Of a stretch of 64,000 bases of DNA, positions 36,036 through 43,863 are shown in pieces; position 1 is the stretch's first letter, and each line of letters opens with the position of its first letter. Location of the stretch: contig CAZICV010000001.1 of NCBI GenBank assembly GCA_964537925.1, forward strand, positions 186,001-250,000, read 5' to 3'. Source of the stretch: SLDF01 sp964537925. Its GTDB lineage: Bacteria > Bacteroidota > Bacteroidia > Chitinophagales > Saprospiraceae. Made by a program: the position numbers and the translations under genes. The notes beneath the pieces were generated by a model that was not told the DNA's origin, did no database searches, and saw only the letters and a list, made by a program, of their open reading frames with translations.

Positions 36036-36788
36036 TCAGTCGGGAAGATCGTCGTACAGCAGGTCCAGCGTCTGGCGGGTAGCGGCGATCGTCGCCAGCA
36101 CAGGAGCCAGGACAAGACCCGCTACAGGAATAGCCAGGATGAACAGGAACCCGAGGCCATTGGCCGTAGCTGCTCCCCGATGAGCCCGCATGAAACGCAG
36201 GCTTCCCCTGATATCGTAATAGCGTTCGAGCGTATAGTCCATATTGCCGCAACCGATATAATAAGCCTGTACGAGAAGAATAGCGATGGCTGTCCAGGGA
36301 GCCAGCAACGGGATCAGACCCAGCAACCACAGCGGCGCTGTGAGCAGCAACTCGTGGAAGAGCAGCGCCAGGGCAATACCGGCTCCACGCGCCAGGTCCC
36401 GGAAGAAAGCCGCCGGGCCGCCACTACGCCCGGCAGGCGCAGCCTTGCCCCGGATACGCTCTTCCAGTTTTTGCGACAGGATACTCATGAAGGGGAATGT
36501 CAGGATGAGCACCAGGTACCTGAACAGGACCAGGACAAAGAACCAGACCAGTGCCAGTGAGACCAGTATATGGCCTACCCGGCCGGCTACACCCCGTCCT
36601 TGCTGCCAGGGATAAAACGAGATCAGCCAACCCGCAAGCCGGTCTCCCCAGTACCAGGCAGCCGCCGCAAGTACAATCGCGACCACCGCCGTGATCAGTA
36701 CCGGGATTGCCGTGAACGGCCAAAGCCTATACTTACCTGCCAGCCGGACCGCATCCAGGTACGCCATCAAACCGCTTACGATCGCCAT
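36036..36788 (-). CDS. EI24/CysZ-like integral membrane protein
   Basis: A 250-residue inner-membrane protein of the EI24 (CysZ-like) family with four or more hydrophobic helices. The opening ISGLMAYLDAVRLAGKYRLW and the ending with ILLVQAYYIGCGNMDYTLER, then RRYYDI-like and 'GAATANGLGFLFILAIPVAGLV' parts fit the family. CysZ is a sulfate transporter in some bacteria, but the EI24 group has diverse members; I do not assign sulfate. The start ATG at 36788 is chosen because the frame upstream overlaps the CsaA gene. Confidence 0.85.
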   Translation of the reverse strand: MAIVSGLMAYLDAVRLAGKYRLWPFTAIPVLITAVVAIVLAAAAWYWGDRLAGWLISFYPWQQGRGVAGRVGHILVSLALVWFFVLVLFRYLVLILTFPFMSILSQKLEERIRGKAAPAGRSGGPAAFFRDLARGAGIALALLFHELLLTAPLWLLGLIPLLAPWTAIAILLVQAYYIGCGNMDYTLERYYDIRGSLRFMRAHRGAATANGLGFLFILAIPVAGLVLAPVLATIAATRQTLDLLYDDLPD

Positions 36789-36828
36789 GAGCTGTCTTTC
36801 ATCCCGTGAAACCTCTTTTAAGTGATAT

Positions 36829-37179
36829 TCAGCCAACAGGGCGGCCATCTGCCACCCTGTGCCCCGGCTGCAGCAGCACCACATCTCCGTGCTCGTCATA
36901 AACGCCCAGCACCAGGCATTCGGACATGAACGGTCCGATCTGTTTCGGCGGAAAGTTGACTACAGCCAGCACCTGGACCCCGGTGAGCCGGGCTATATCA
37001 TAATGAGCTGTGATCTGGGCAGAGCTCTTGCGCATCCCCAGCGGTCCGAAGTCTATGACGAGCTGGTAAGCGGGTTTGCGTGCCCCGGGAAACTCCCTGG
37101 CCTCGACTATAGTGCCACACCTGATATCGATCCGCTCGAAGTCCTCCCAGGTGATCGGCGCTTTGGTCTCTGTGGTCAT
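36829..37179 (-). CDS. csaA: CsaA-type tRNA-binding domain protein
   Basis: A 116-residue protein consisting of a single CsaA/EMAP-type OB fold: ITWEDFERIDIRCGTIVEA, the RKPAYQLVIDFG strand, KKSSAQIT-like 'MRKSSAQITAHY' and the VLAVVNFPPKQIGPFMSE turn with the final LLQPGHRVADGRPVG. CsaA proteins are dimeric, bind tRNA and are described as a secretion chaperone in Bacillus. It is 40 bases upstream of the EI24 gene and may be cotranscribed. Confidence 0.94.
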   Translation of the reverse strand: MTTETKAPITWEDFERIDIRCGTIVEAREFPGARKPAYQLVIDFGPLGMRKSSAQITAHYDIARLTGVQVLAVVNFPPKQIGPFMSECLVLGVYDEHGDVVLLQPGHRVADGRPVG

Positions 37180-37335
37180 TGACTTGCTTTTAACTACCGG
37201 ACGGATGATCCTGTCCCGGACAAAAATACATGGGAGAAAAGTACAAACAATCTCTCTCCTGCAGAATCATCAACCGGGCAGTACCTACATTCTGTCGATA
37301 CCTGCATCTATTTAATAGAATATTCCTTGCATTTT

Positions 37336-37367
37336 TTGGTACTTTGCTTTGCATAATACTATCTTTG
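37336..37367 (+). promoter_or_regulatory. Bacteroidota-type promoter for the padR-pspC operon
   Basis: TTG (37336-37338), 21-base spacer and TATCTTTG (37360-37367) match the phylum consensus, with the start codon 16 bases further on. A second TATATTTG at 37372-37379, with a TTG 20 bases before it, sits too close to the ATG to be the main site. Confidence 0.68.
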
Positions 37368-37383
37368 ACCATATATTTGAGCC

Positions 37384-37722
37384 ATGAATGTAGAGAATGC
37401 AAAAGCACAGATGCGCAAGGGGGTATTGGAGCTCTGTATCCTGGCCGTCATAGCGGACGATGAAGTATACACATCGGACATTATAGACCGGCTGAAGGAC
37501 TCTGAGCTCATCGTGGTCGAAGGCACCCTATATCCCCTGCTGACCCGGCTGAAAAACGCCGGCTTACTGGAGTATACCTGGCGGGAATCCGTCAGCGGGC
37601 CTCCACGCAAATATTACAAGATCACCGAAACGGGCAACAGCTTTCTGCAAACACTGCAGGAAAGCTGGGAACAACTGGTACAATCTGTCAATCAAATCAA
37701 CGCTAATCAATCCAGATCATGA
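37384..37722 (+). CDS. PadR-family transcriptional regulator
   Basis: A 112-residue winged-helix regulator. The N-terminal domain has the PadR signature (MRKGVLELCILAVI, VYTSDIIDRLKDS, VEGTLYPLLTRLKNAGLLEYTW), followed by GPPRKYYKITETGNSFLQTL and a short C-terminal helix, as in small PadR-s1 proteins. It overlaps the PspC gene by four bases (ATGA) and probably controls that operon autogenously, as is common for PadR-PspC pairs in Bacteroidota. Confidence 0.95.
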   Translation: MNVENAKAQMRKGVLELCILAVIADDEVYTSDIIDRLKDSELIVVEGTLYPLLTRLKNAGLLEYTWRESVSGPPRKYYKITETGNSFLQTLQESWEQLVQSVNQINANQSRS

Positions 37723-39344
37723 ATAAGATCCTGCATATCAATATGGGTGGTTACCCCTTCAGTATCGACGAAGACGCACATGCGTATCTCGAGCAATACC
37801 TGGATACCATCAGCCGCCACTTCCGGGGAGCGGATGGCCAGGAAGAGATCATGTCCGACATCGAAAACCGCATGGCAGAGCTTCTGCAGGAACGCCTGAT
37901 CACGCGCAAGATCCTGGCCGTGGATGATATACGCGCTGTCATCAGTATCATGGGACGCCCGGAAGATTTCGGCGCCGAACCACTGGACACATCCGGGTAT
38001 GAGACCGGGGACCAGCACAAGGAAACCAGTGACTCCAGGTCCAGCGTCAAGACCGGCAAGCGGCTCTATCGCAACCCGGACGACAAAGTCGTATCCGGGG
38101 TCTGCTCCGGTATAGCGGCCTATTTCGGAATCAAGGATCCGATCTGGATCCGGCTCGCCTTTGCCCTGCTCGCGATCGGCGGCGGCGGATCGTCGATACC
38201 GGTATATTTTGTACTGATGTTCCTCATGCCGGCAGCAAAGACCGCAAAGGAAAAACTGGAAATGCGCGGTGAACCCATCAATGTGGAGAACCTTGCCAAG
38301 ACCGTCGAATCCGAGATCAAATCCTTTTCAAACCAGTTCAAAGGTTTCGGAAAAAAAAATGAGCAGGAAGGTACAGGACAAGATACCAACCATGCCTTTA
38401 GGGAGTCCATACAGGAAGGGGTTTCTTTCCTGAGCCGGACGCTCAGGGCACTGGGGGATACCCTCGGCCAGATCCTGCGCCCGGTATTCCTGGCCTTTGG
38501 CGCTATACTGGTTGTAGTGTTCATTGCACTGTGGACTGCAGCGATACTGGGCTTCTTCAAGTTCAAGCCCCTGCTGCTTATGTTGCTGCCAGGCAGTCCG
38601 ATGCTGAGCATCCTGGCGGTCATGAACATCTTCTTCATCCTGGGGACCATCATCGCGGGTATCGTGATCCTGGTGATGCGGCTCTTCTTCCGGATCAAGG
38701 TGGCGAGGACCTGGACAGCGGGTCTCTGGATATTCTGGGCGATCAACCTGGTCAGCCTGGGGGTCATCGTATCTTCTGCGATCCGGCACTTCGACACCAG
38801 GGCGGTAGTCACGGAAGAACTGTACAAAGGAAAGCCTGCCGGGCAGATCCTCCACCTGAAGAGTATCAACGCTCCCGAAAAAGGCACTTTCCCGACCAGG
38901 CTGGGCGACCTGATTGTGAGAGACAAGGAAGTCATCGTGGAACACATGCCGATTGAGATCGGCAAAAGCCCGGAAGAACGGTTCCTGCTGGTACTGAACC
39001 GCCAGAGCCAGGGAGCTGACGAGAAAGAGGCCAGTATCAATGCACGTGAAGTCAACTGGGCATTCAGCCGCGACAATGATACACTCTCACTGGCAGACTA
39101 CTTCCGCATAAATACGGATAAAAAACTCAGGGGCCAGAAGCTCTCCCTGAAGCTCCTGGTCCCAGAAGGCGCTTCGGTAGCTTTCGATGGGCAATGGAAT
39201 GCATTCAGGGTCTATTCTGATCTGCCGGGCGAAAACCTTTACCATCTCGACCTCGCCGGTAAAAGCTTCACGCTGACGCCGGAAGGCTTCCGGGAAGCGA
39301 AGCAAGCGCCGCCGCCTGCAGGCTCTGCCGGTGACAAACACTGA
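37719..39344 (+). CDS. PspC-domain inner-membrane protein
   Basis: A 541-residue protein. Residues 1-100 form an N-terminal domain with INMGGYPFSIDEDAHAYLEQ; a PspC domain follows (about 110-170: KRLYRNPDDKVVSGVCSGIA, YFGIKDPIWIRLAFALLAI); then three hydrophobic helices (about 250-350) and a large soluble C-terminal part rich in beta-strands. The combination PadR + PspC multi-domain protein is common in this phylum and is linked to envelope stress sensing by analogy with PspC. Translationally coupled to padR. Confidence 0.93.
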   Translation: MNKILHINMGGYPFSIDEDAHAYLEQYLDTISRHFRGADGQEEIMSDIENRMAELLQERLITRKILAVDDIRAVISIMGRPEDFGAEPLDTSGYETGDQHKETSDSRSSVKTGKRLYRNPDDKVVSGVCSGIAAYFGIKDPIWIRLAFALLAIGGGGSSIPVYFVLMFLMPAAKTAKEKLEMRGEPINVENLAKTVESEIKSFSNQFKGFGKKNEQEGTGQDTNHAFRESIQEGVSFLSRTLRALGDTLGQILRPVFLAFGAILVVVFIALWTAAILGFFKFKPLLLMLLPGSPMLSILAVMNIFFILGTIIAGIVILVMRLFFRIKVARTWTAGLWIFWAINLVSLGVIVSSAIRHFDTRAVVTEELYKGKPAGQILHLKSINAPEKGTFPTRLGDLIVRDKEVIVEHMPIEIGKSPEERFLLVLNRQSQGADEKEASINAREVNWAFSRDNDTLSLADYFRINTDKKLRGQKLSLKLLVPEGASVAFDGQWNAFRVYSDLPGENLYHLDLAGKSFTLTPEGFREAKQAPPPAGSAGDKH

Positions 39345-39375
39345 AAAAACACATAATCAGGTCTTTACACTTCGG

Positions 39376-39403
39376 AAGGACGGTTCACTCTGTGGCCGTC
39401 CTT
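39376..39403. terminator. Bidirectional terminator between pspC and the carboxymuconolactone decarboxylase-like gene
   Basis: Eight-base arms AAGGACGG/CCGTCCTT with a 12-base loop lie between the two convergent stop codons, with T-rich flank on the plus strand. Confidence 0.7.
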
Positions 39404-39430
39404 TCTTCGTTGACGGCAGCCTGCAAACAA

Positions 39431-39784
39431 TCAGCCCTCCGATGCCTGCTCCTCCAACGCATCCCAATACTCTACTGCACGTCTCGTATGCGGGATACAG
39501 ATCGATCCGCCGACCAGGTTGGCGATGGCGAGCACTTCGAAAAGCTCCTCCGTGGTCACTCCCTGCTCTTTGCACTTGCCGAGATGGTATTTGATACAAT
39601 CATCGCAGCGAAGCACCATAGAGGCTACCAAGCCTAGCATCTCTTTGGTCCGCACCGGCAGCGCACCATCCTGGTAGGCGGCCCCGTCCAGGCTCCAGAA
39701 TCGCTTCAGCACCTTATTGTCTTCCCCGAGGATGCGGTCGTTCATCTTGCTGCGATAAGCATTGAAGTCGTTTACAATAGACAT
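39431..39784 (-). CDS. Carboxymuconolactone decarboxylase/AhpD-like protein
   Basis: A 117-residue protein of the AhpD-like superfamily. The CMD core is KEMLGLVASMVLRCDDCIKYHLGK, containing the C-x2-C redox pair (CDDC) and the histidine that follows, typical of peroxidase-linked members rather than true decarboxylases. The start at 39784 avoids an upstream extension that overlaps pdxH. Probably part of peroxide defence; partner unknown. Confidence 0.9.
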   Translation of the reverse strand: MSIVNDFNAYRSKMNDRILGEDNKVLKRFWSLDGAAYQDGALPVRTKEMLGLVASMVLRCDDCIKYHLGKCKEQGVTTEELFEVLAIANLVGGSICIPHTRRAVEYWDALEEQASEG

Positions 39785-39893
39785 GTTTCGTACTTTTAAG
39801 GAGTAAAAATAAGGGATGATATGCCCTGCCGGTCTATACGCCGGTATCAGGATCCCAACAAATTTCCGGCGCACCCAGAAACCTATATTTGCC

Positions 39894-40541
39894 ATGACAG
39901 AACTCCCCATAAACCAGCTCAGGCGGGAATACAGCAGCAGGACGCTGGATCTCGCAGACCTAGACCGTGATCCGCTACGTCAGTTTGACCTGTGGTTCCG
40001 GGAAGCTTCCGAAGCCGGTGAATACGAACCCAACGCCATGTCACTGGCGACCGCCTCTGCTGACGGACTTCCTTCCGTACGTATGGTGCTGCTCAAAGGC
40101 GTGGAGGAGGGCGGCTTCTATTTTTATACCAATTATCTAAGCCGCAAGGGTCAGGAGCTAGCCGACAATCCCCGCGCGGCCCTGCTCTTCTGGTGGCAGA
40201 CCCTGGAGCGCCAGGTGCGGATCGAGGGCGTTGTGACTAAAGCGGAAGAGCTCCGCTCAGACGGTTACTTCGACAGCCGTCCCGAAGGCAGCCGCCTAGG
40301 AGCGGTATCATCACCTCAAAGCGCCGAAGTACCCGACCGGGCCTGGCTGGAGAAAGCCCTGAACGAGGCAGCAGTATCTTATGAGACTTCCGGGCATATC
40401 GGCCGGCCGGCCCATTGGGGCGGTTACGTCCTGACGCCACATCGCATTGAGTTCTGGCAAGGCCGCCCAAACAGGCTCCATGACCGTATGGTCTACCTGC
40501 AGGAAAACGGATCCTGGCGGATCGCACGGCTTGCACCCTGA
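39894..40541 (+). CDS. pdxH: Pyridoxamine 5'-phosphate oxidase
   Basis: A 215-residue FMN enzyme making pyridoxal phosphate. It has the conserved REASEAGEYEPNAMSLATA start, the VRMVLLKGVEEGGFYFYTNY FMN-binding stretch, RQVRIEGVV, the GSRLGAVSSPQS loop, and the RPAHWGGYVLTPHRIEFWQG segment with the C-terminal RLAP. The start is the ATG at 39894, since the family sequence begins there. It is divergent from the carboxymuconolactone gene by about 110 bases. Confidence 0.97.
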   Translation: MTELPINQLRREYSSRTLDLADLDRDPLRQFDLWFREASEAGEYEPNAMSLATASADGLPSVRMVLLKGVEEGGFYFYTNYLSRKGQELADNPRAALLFWWQTLERQVRIEGVVTKAEELRSDGYFDSRPEGSRLGAVSSPQSAEVPDRAWLEKALNEAAVSYETSGHIGRPAHWGGYVLTPHRIEFWQGRPNRLHDRMVYLQENGSWRIARLAP

Positions 40542-40562
40542 CCGTGGGCCTTACCGGCAAAC

Positions 40563-40609
40563 AAATGAACAGGCCGGAGAGAAGTGACTTCTCTCCGGCC
40601 TGTTCATTT
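40563..40609. terminator. Bidirectional terminator with a perfect 22-bp stem
   Basis: Two perfectly complementary 22-base arms (beginning AAATGAACAGGCC) flank a three-base loop between the convergent pdxH and bacilliredoxin genes. The outer A/T runs give U tails in either direction. The length and perfection are unusual (see findings). Confidence 0.88.
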
Positions 40610-40651
40610 ACGGGTATCTTAATCTGTATGGCGACCGGGCCATACCGGCCA

Positions 40652-41065
40652 TCAACAGTAAGTATTGAAGGCGGAAGTGAGATTTTCCGCTATCATCTGC
40701 GCACTGCGTCCCTCGATGTGATGACGCTCAAGGAAGTGAACCAGTTTACCGTCCTTAAACAGGGCAATAGCCGGGGAAGACGGCGGATATGGCAGAAAAT
40801 ACTCCCTGGCTTTGGCAGTAGCCTCCGTATGCACGCCTGCAAATACAGTCAGCAGGTGGTCAGGCCTTTTCTCATTGCGGATAGCCATCTTGGCGCCCGG
40901 ACGAGCATTGGCGGCAGCACATCCGCACACGCTGTTGATCACTACCAGGGCTGTGCCTTCATGGCTTCCCAGCGCCTGCACCACATCATCCGCCGACTCG
41001 AGGTTCCGGAATCCGAACTCGGTCAGGTCTCTTGTCATCGGCATGGTCAATTCTATGGGATACAT
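40652..41065 (-). CDS. Bacilliredoxin (BrxA/BrxB, YphP/YqiW family)
   Basis: A 137-residue thioredoxin-fold protein with the family signature VVINSVCGCAAANARPG, a CGC redox motif typical of bacilliredoxins that de-bacillithiolate proteins. The start is the ATG before MYPIELTMPM at 41065; an upstream reading has no support. Bacteroidota often carry several such proteins. Confidence 0.93.
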   Translation of the reverse strand: MYPIELTMPMTRDLTEFGFRNLESADDVVQALGSHEGTALVVINSVCGCAAANARPGAKMAIRNEKRPDHLLTVFAGVHTEATAKAREYFLPYPPSSPAIALFKDGKLVHFLERHHIEGRSAQMIAENLTSAFNTYC

Positions 41066-41235
41066 AGTCTCTTCTGTTTTTTTGCAAAAGTAACGCTTCA
41101 GAGCCAATTTGGTTTCAATATGCATCCGTATACAATCCGTTCCTGTCCCTGATTTACGTATCCTGATCCGGGGAGCGACAATGAACAAAGTTTTGCTATT
41201 TTACGTCACCAATACATCAAAAAACCGTCCATCCT

Positions 41236-41967
41236 ATGCAAAGAGAGATCACTGAATGGTATAGCCCGGCACTCAACAAAAATATGGAGATCGTCACTTA
41301 CGGGCATTTCGGATTTGCCCTGCTGATGCTGCCCACCGCAGCAGCCGACTACCTCGAATACGAACGCTTCCTGCTGATCGACGCACTCAGCAGGCACATC
41401 GATTCCGGCAAGGTGAAGGTATTCTCCATCAACAGCATCAACTCCGAGAGCTGGCTCAACCGCAAGATGCACCCAAGGCATAAAGCCATACGCCACGCCC
41501 AGTTCAACGACTACGTGTACCAGGAAGTGATCCCCTTCATACAGTCCAAGACCAGTCCCGGTACGCAGATCATCACAACAGGGGCATCCCTGGGTGCGCT
41601 GCATGCGGCCAACCTCTTCTTCCGCAGGCCTGACCTGATAGGCGGCACGATCGCCATGAGCGGCGTATATGACCTGACCTCCTATACGGACGGATACTAC
41701 GACGACGACGTATATTTCAACTCTCCCTGCCACTACCTGCCCAACCTGGACGACGATTATTTTCTGCCCAGGCTGCAACAGGCGCCGCATATTCATATCC
41801 TCAGCGGTGCCGGCAACTACGAATCACCTGACGCGTCCAGGCGGCTGTCGGGTATACTGAGCAGCAAGGGGATACCACACGAACTCGATATCTGGGGATA
41901 CGATATGAACCATGACTGGCCTACATGGCGAGCCATGCTGCCCTATTACCTGGAAACCCGTTTCTAA
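41236..41967 (+). CDS. Putative alpha/beta-hydrolase esterase
   Basis: A 243-residue soluble hydrolase of the esterase-D/PHB depolymerase-like superfamily. The nucleophile elbow is GASLGA (GxSxG), with an acid-side segment GAGNYESPD and a histidine near the C-terminus in MNHDWPTWR, giving a plausible Ser-Asp/Glu-His triad. No signal peptide, and no substrate evident. A GTG-started lipoprotein gene follows after 19 bases. Confidence 0.85.
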   Translation: MQREITEWYSPALNKNMEIVTYGHFGFALLMLPTAAADYLEYERFLLIDALSRHIDSGKVKVFSINSINSESWLNRKMHPRHKAIRHAQFNDYVYQEVIPFIQSKTSPGTQIITTGASLGALHAANLFFRRPDLIGGTIAMSGVYDLTSYTDGYYDDDVYFNSPCHYLPNLDDDYFLPRLQQAPHIHILSGAGNYESPDASRRLSGILSSKGIPHELDIWGYDMNHDWPTWRAMLPYYLETRF

Positions 41968-41986
41968 ATTTTAAAGCTGAAAGGTT

Positions 41987-42340
41987 GTGCTGAAAAGAAA
42001 CAAAAAAACGATCCTGCTGCTTGCAGCGGGCCTGGTAGCCATAGCTTCCTGTAAGAAAGACGATCCGTCGGACAATACGCCTTGTACCATATCGCCGACA
42101 TATAACACGGAGGTACAAGCCATCACCACTTCGCGGTGCGCCAATGCAGGCTGTCACGACGGCAGCGGTAGTGCACCGGGCGATTTCTCAAGCTACCAGG
42201 GCCTGCAATCTGTACTCAACAACGGCAGGTTCACACAGCGTGTGCTGGTAGATAAGACGATGCCGCAGGGGACAAGCCTGTCGTCCAACGAGTTTGAGAT
42301 ACTGCGTTGCTGGGCTGCAAACGGGTTTCCGCAACAGTAG
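41987..42340 (+). CDS. Small heme lipoprotein with a CX4CH site
   Basis: A 117-residue lipoprotein (lipobox AIASC, then KKDDP) starting at a GTG. It carries CANAGCH, the same unusual C-x4-C-H spacing as the larger cytochrome-like protein at 15054, followed by a TMPQG segment that could supply an axial methionine. The -NVL/-FSSYQGL and 'ILRCWAANGFPQQ' parts align with the single-domain form of that protein. Likely a one-heme envelope electron carrier. Confidence 0.8.
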   Translation: MLKRNKKTILLLAAGLVAIASCKKDDPSDNTPCTISPTYNTEVQAITTSRCANAGCHDGSGSAPGDFSSYQGLQSVLNNGRFTQRVLVDKTMPQGTSLSSNEFEILRCWAANGFPQQ

Positions 42341-42373
42341 ACCCGGTCAGCCGATACCGCAGGCGGAGAAGAG

Positions 42374-43834
42374 TTATTTATCTTTTGCTTTCTTGTCCGC
42401 AGGTCTCACTTTCATTCCGGAAGCCAGCCTTCGGGAGATGGCCGTATAGGGCCCTGTCACTACTTTGTCGCCGGGGTTAAGCCCGCTTGTGACACGGATA
42501 TAGTAGTCATCCTGTATACCGATGGTGACGACTACCATACGGACTGTGTCGGCTTCGGCGACAAATACGACTTCACGGATATCCTCGTCCTTGTTTCTCT
42601 GGCGCGTTGTATCCTGCTGTGCAGAAGCACCGGGGCCTGGCTCGTCGTCGTCATCGTCATCGTCATCATCATCCAGGCTGCTGCTCTCCGACTTGCCATC
42701 GGTTCTTTTGCCGGTCGCTTTGAGATCGCGGGTCGTAACGGACTGGATAGGTACGCAAAGGACATTTTCTTCTATAGCTGTCGTGATGGCCACTGAAGCC
42801 GACATACCAGGCCTGAAAGCATGCCTTCCCGTACTATCGATCAGGTCCCTGTATGATGCAGCGTCGATGCGTATCCTGACGATAAAATTCGTGACCTGGT
42901 CGGTCGTAAGAGAGGTAGTACCTGCAGCCGACACCAGGCCATTGGCAGAGTTGGCGATCTGCGTCACGACTCCCTTGAACTTGCGGCCGATATAGGCATC
43001 TACCTCTACCTCCGCCTCATCGCCCAGCTTGACGCGGAGAATATCGTTCTCACTGACTTCTACCTGTACTTCCATACTATTCATATTGGCTATGCGCATC
43101 ATCTCGGTACCGGTCATCTGGATCGTACCTACGACACGCTCGCCTTTTTCGACATTGAGCTTGGAGACAATACCATTCGTAGGCGCATATATGGAGGTAC
43201 GCTGGAGCGAGGTCCTGAGTTCCTTGAGCGATGCTTCCGAGCTCCGGATAGCGTAGTCGGCAGACTCGACATTCGACTCGGCCGATTTTACACCTGCTGC
43301 GGCAGCACGCAGATTGGCTTCCAACGAGCGAAGCGAAGCTTCGGAAGCTTCGAAATCCGCCTCGGAGATCACCCCTTCTCTTTTCAAACCCTCGTTGCGC
43401 TTATGGATGGCGCGCTGATTGACGAGCTGGGCCTCTATCTGTTCACGGCTGGCTATGGAGTTTTGCAGTTGCGCCTGTGACATGGCTTTCTGTGATTTAG
43501 AACTGTTGACGCTGGCCACTCCGCGGTCTACGGCAGAGACATAGGTATCGGGATTGATCCGTGCCAGCAACTGCCCGGACCGCACAGAGTCTCCTTCTTT
43601 GACGTGGAGCTCGACGATCTCTCCCGACACATCGGAACTGATCTTGACCTCTGCTTCGGGAAATACTTTGCCACTGGCTACAACCTTTTCACGGATCGTA
43701 CGCAGTTCAGCCGCCTCAAGCTCTACAGGCTCGCCCTTAGGCTTATTGCCGCTTTTGAGCGCTGCGAGCACGACAAGCAGCAAGACCACTCCGATGAGCG
43801 CATACAGCCAGATATTCTTCTTTTTCTTTGCCAT
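42374..43834 (-). CDS. Efflux pump periplasmic adaptor subunit (MacA/HlyD-like)
   Basis: A 486-residue membrane-fusion protein: one N-terminal helix (about 8-25), lipoyl/barrel-sandwich halves (VSGEIVELHVKEGDSVRSGQ and YAPTNGIVSKLNVEKGERVV), a long coiled-coil hairpin of Ala/Glu-rich repeats (about 100-220), and beta-barrel and membrane-proximal domains. A run of ten aspartates interrupts the domain near residue 390. It is 29 bases downstream of the TolC-like gene; no inner-membrane ATPase or RND pump gene is near, so the pair may work with an unlinked transporter. Confidence 0.93.
   Translation of the reverse strand: MAKKKKNIWLYALIGVVLLLVVLAALKSGNKPKGEPVELEAAELRTIREKVVASGKVFPEAEVKISSDVSGEIVELHVKEGDSVRSGQLLARINPDTYVSAVDRGVASVNSSKSQKAMSQAQLQNSIASREQIEAQLVNQRAIHKRNEGLKREGVISEADFEASEASLRSLEANLRAAAAGVKSAESNVESADYAIRSSEASLKELRTSLQRTSIYAPTNGIVSKLNVEKGERVVGTIQMTGTEMMRIANMNSMEVQVEVSENDILRVKLGDEAEVEVDAYIGRKFKGVVTQIANSANGLVSAAGTTSLTTDQVTNFIVRIRIDAASYRDLIDSTGRHAFRPGMSASVAITTAIEENVLCVPIQSVTTRDLKATGKRTDGKSESSSLDDDDDDDDDDEPGPGASAQQDTTRQRNKDEDIREVVFVAEADTVRMVVVTIGIQDDYYIRVTSGLNPGDKVVTGPYTAISRRLASGMKVRPADKKAKDK
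42644..42673 (-). repeat. Ten consecutive Asp codons in the adaptor gene
   Basis: GAT/GAC codons in a 30-base trinucleotide tract encode ten aspartates between SSSL and EPGPG. The mixed codons limit slippage but the tract could still vary in length. Acidic runs of this kind can bind calcium (inference). Confidence 0.8.
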
Positions 43835-43863
43835 GGTTGTTCTCGGTTATTGGTTTTCCTTGT

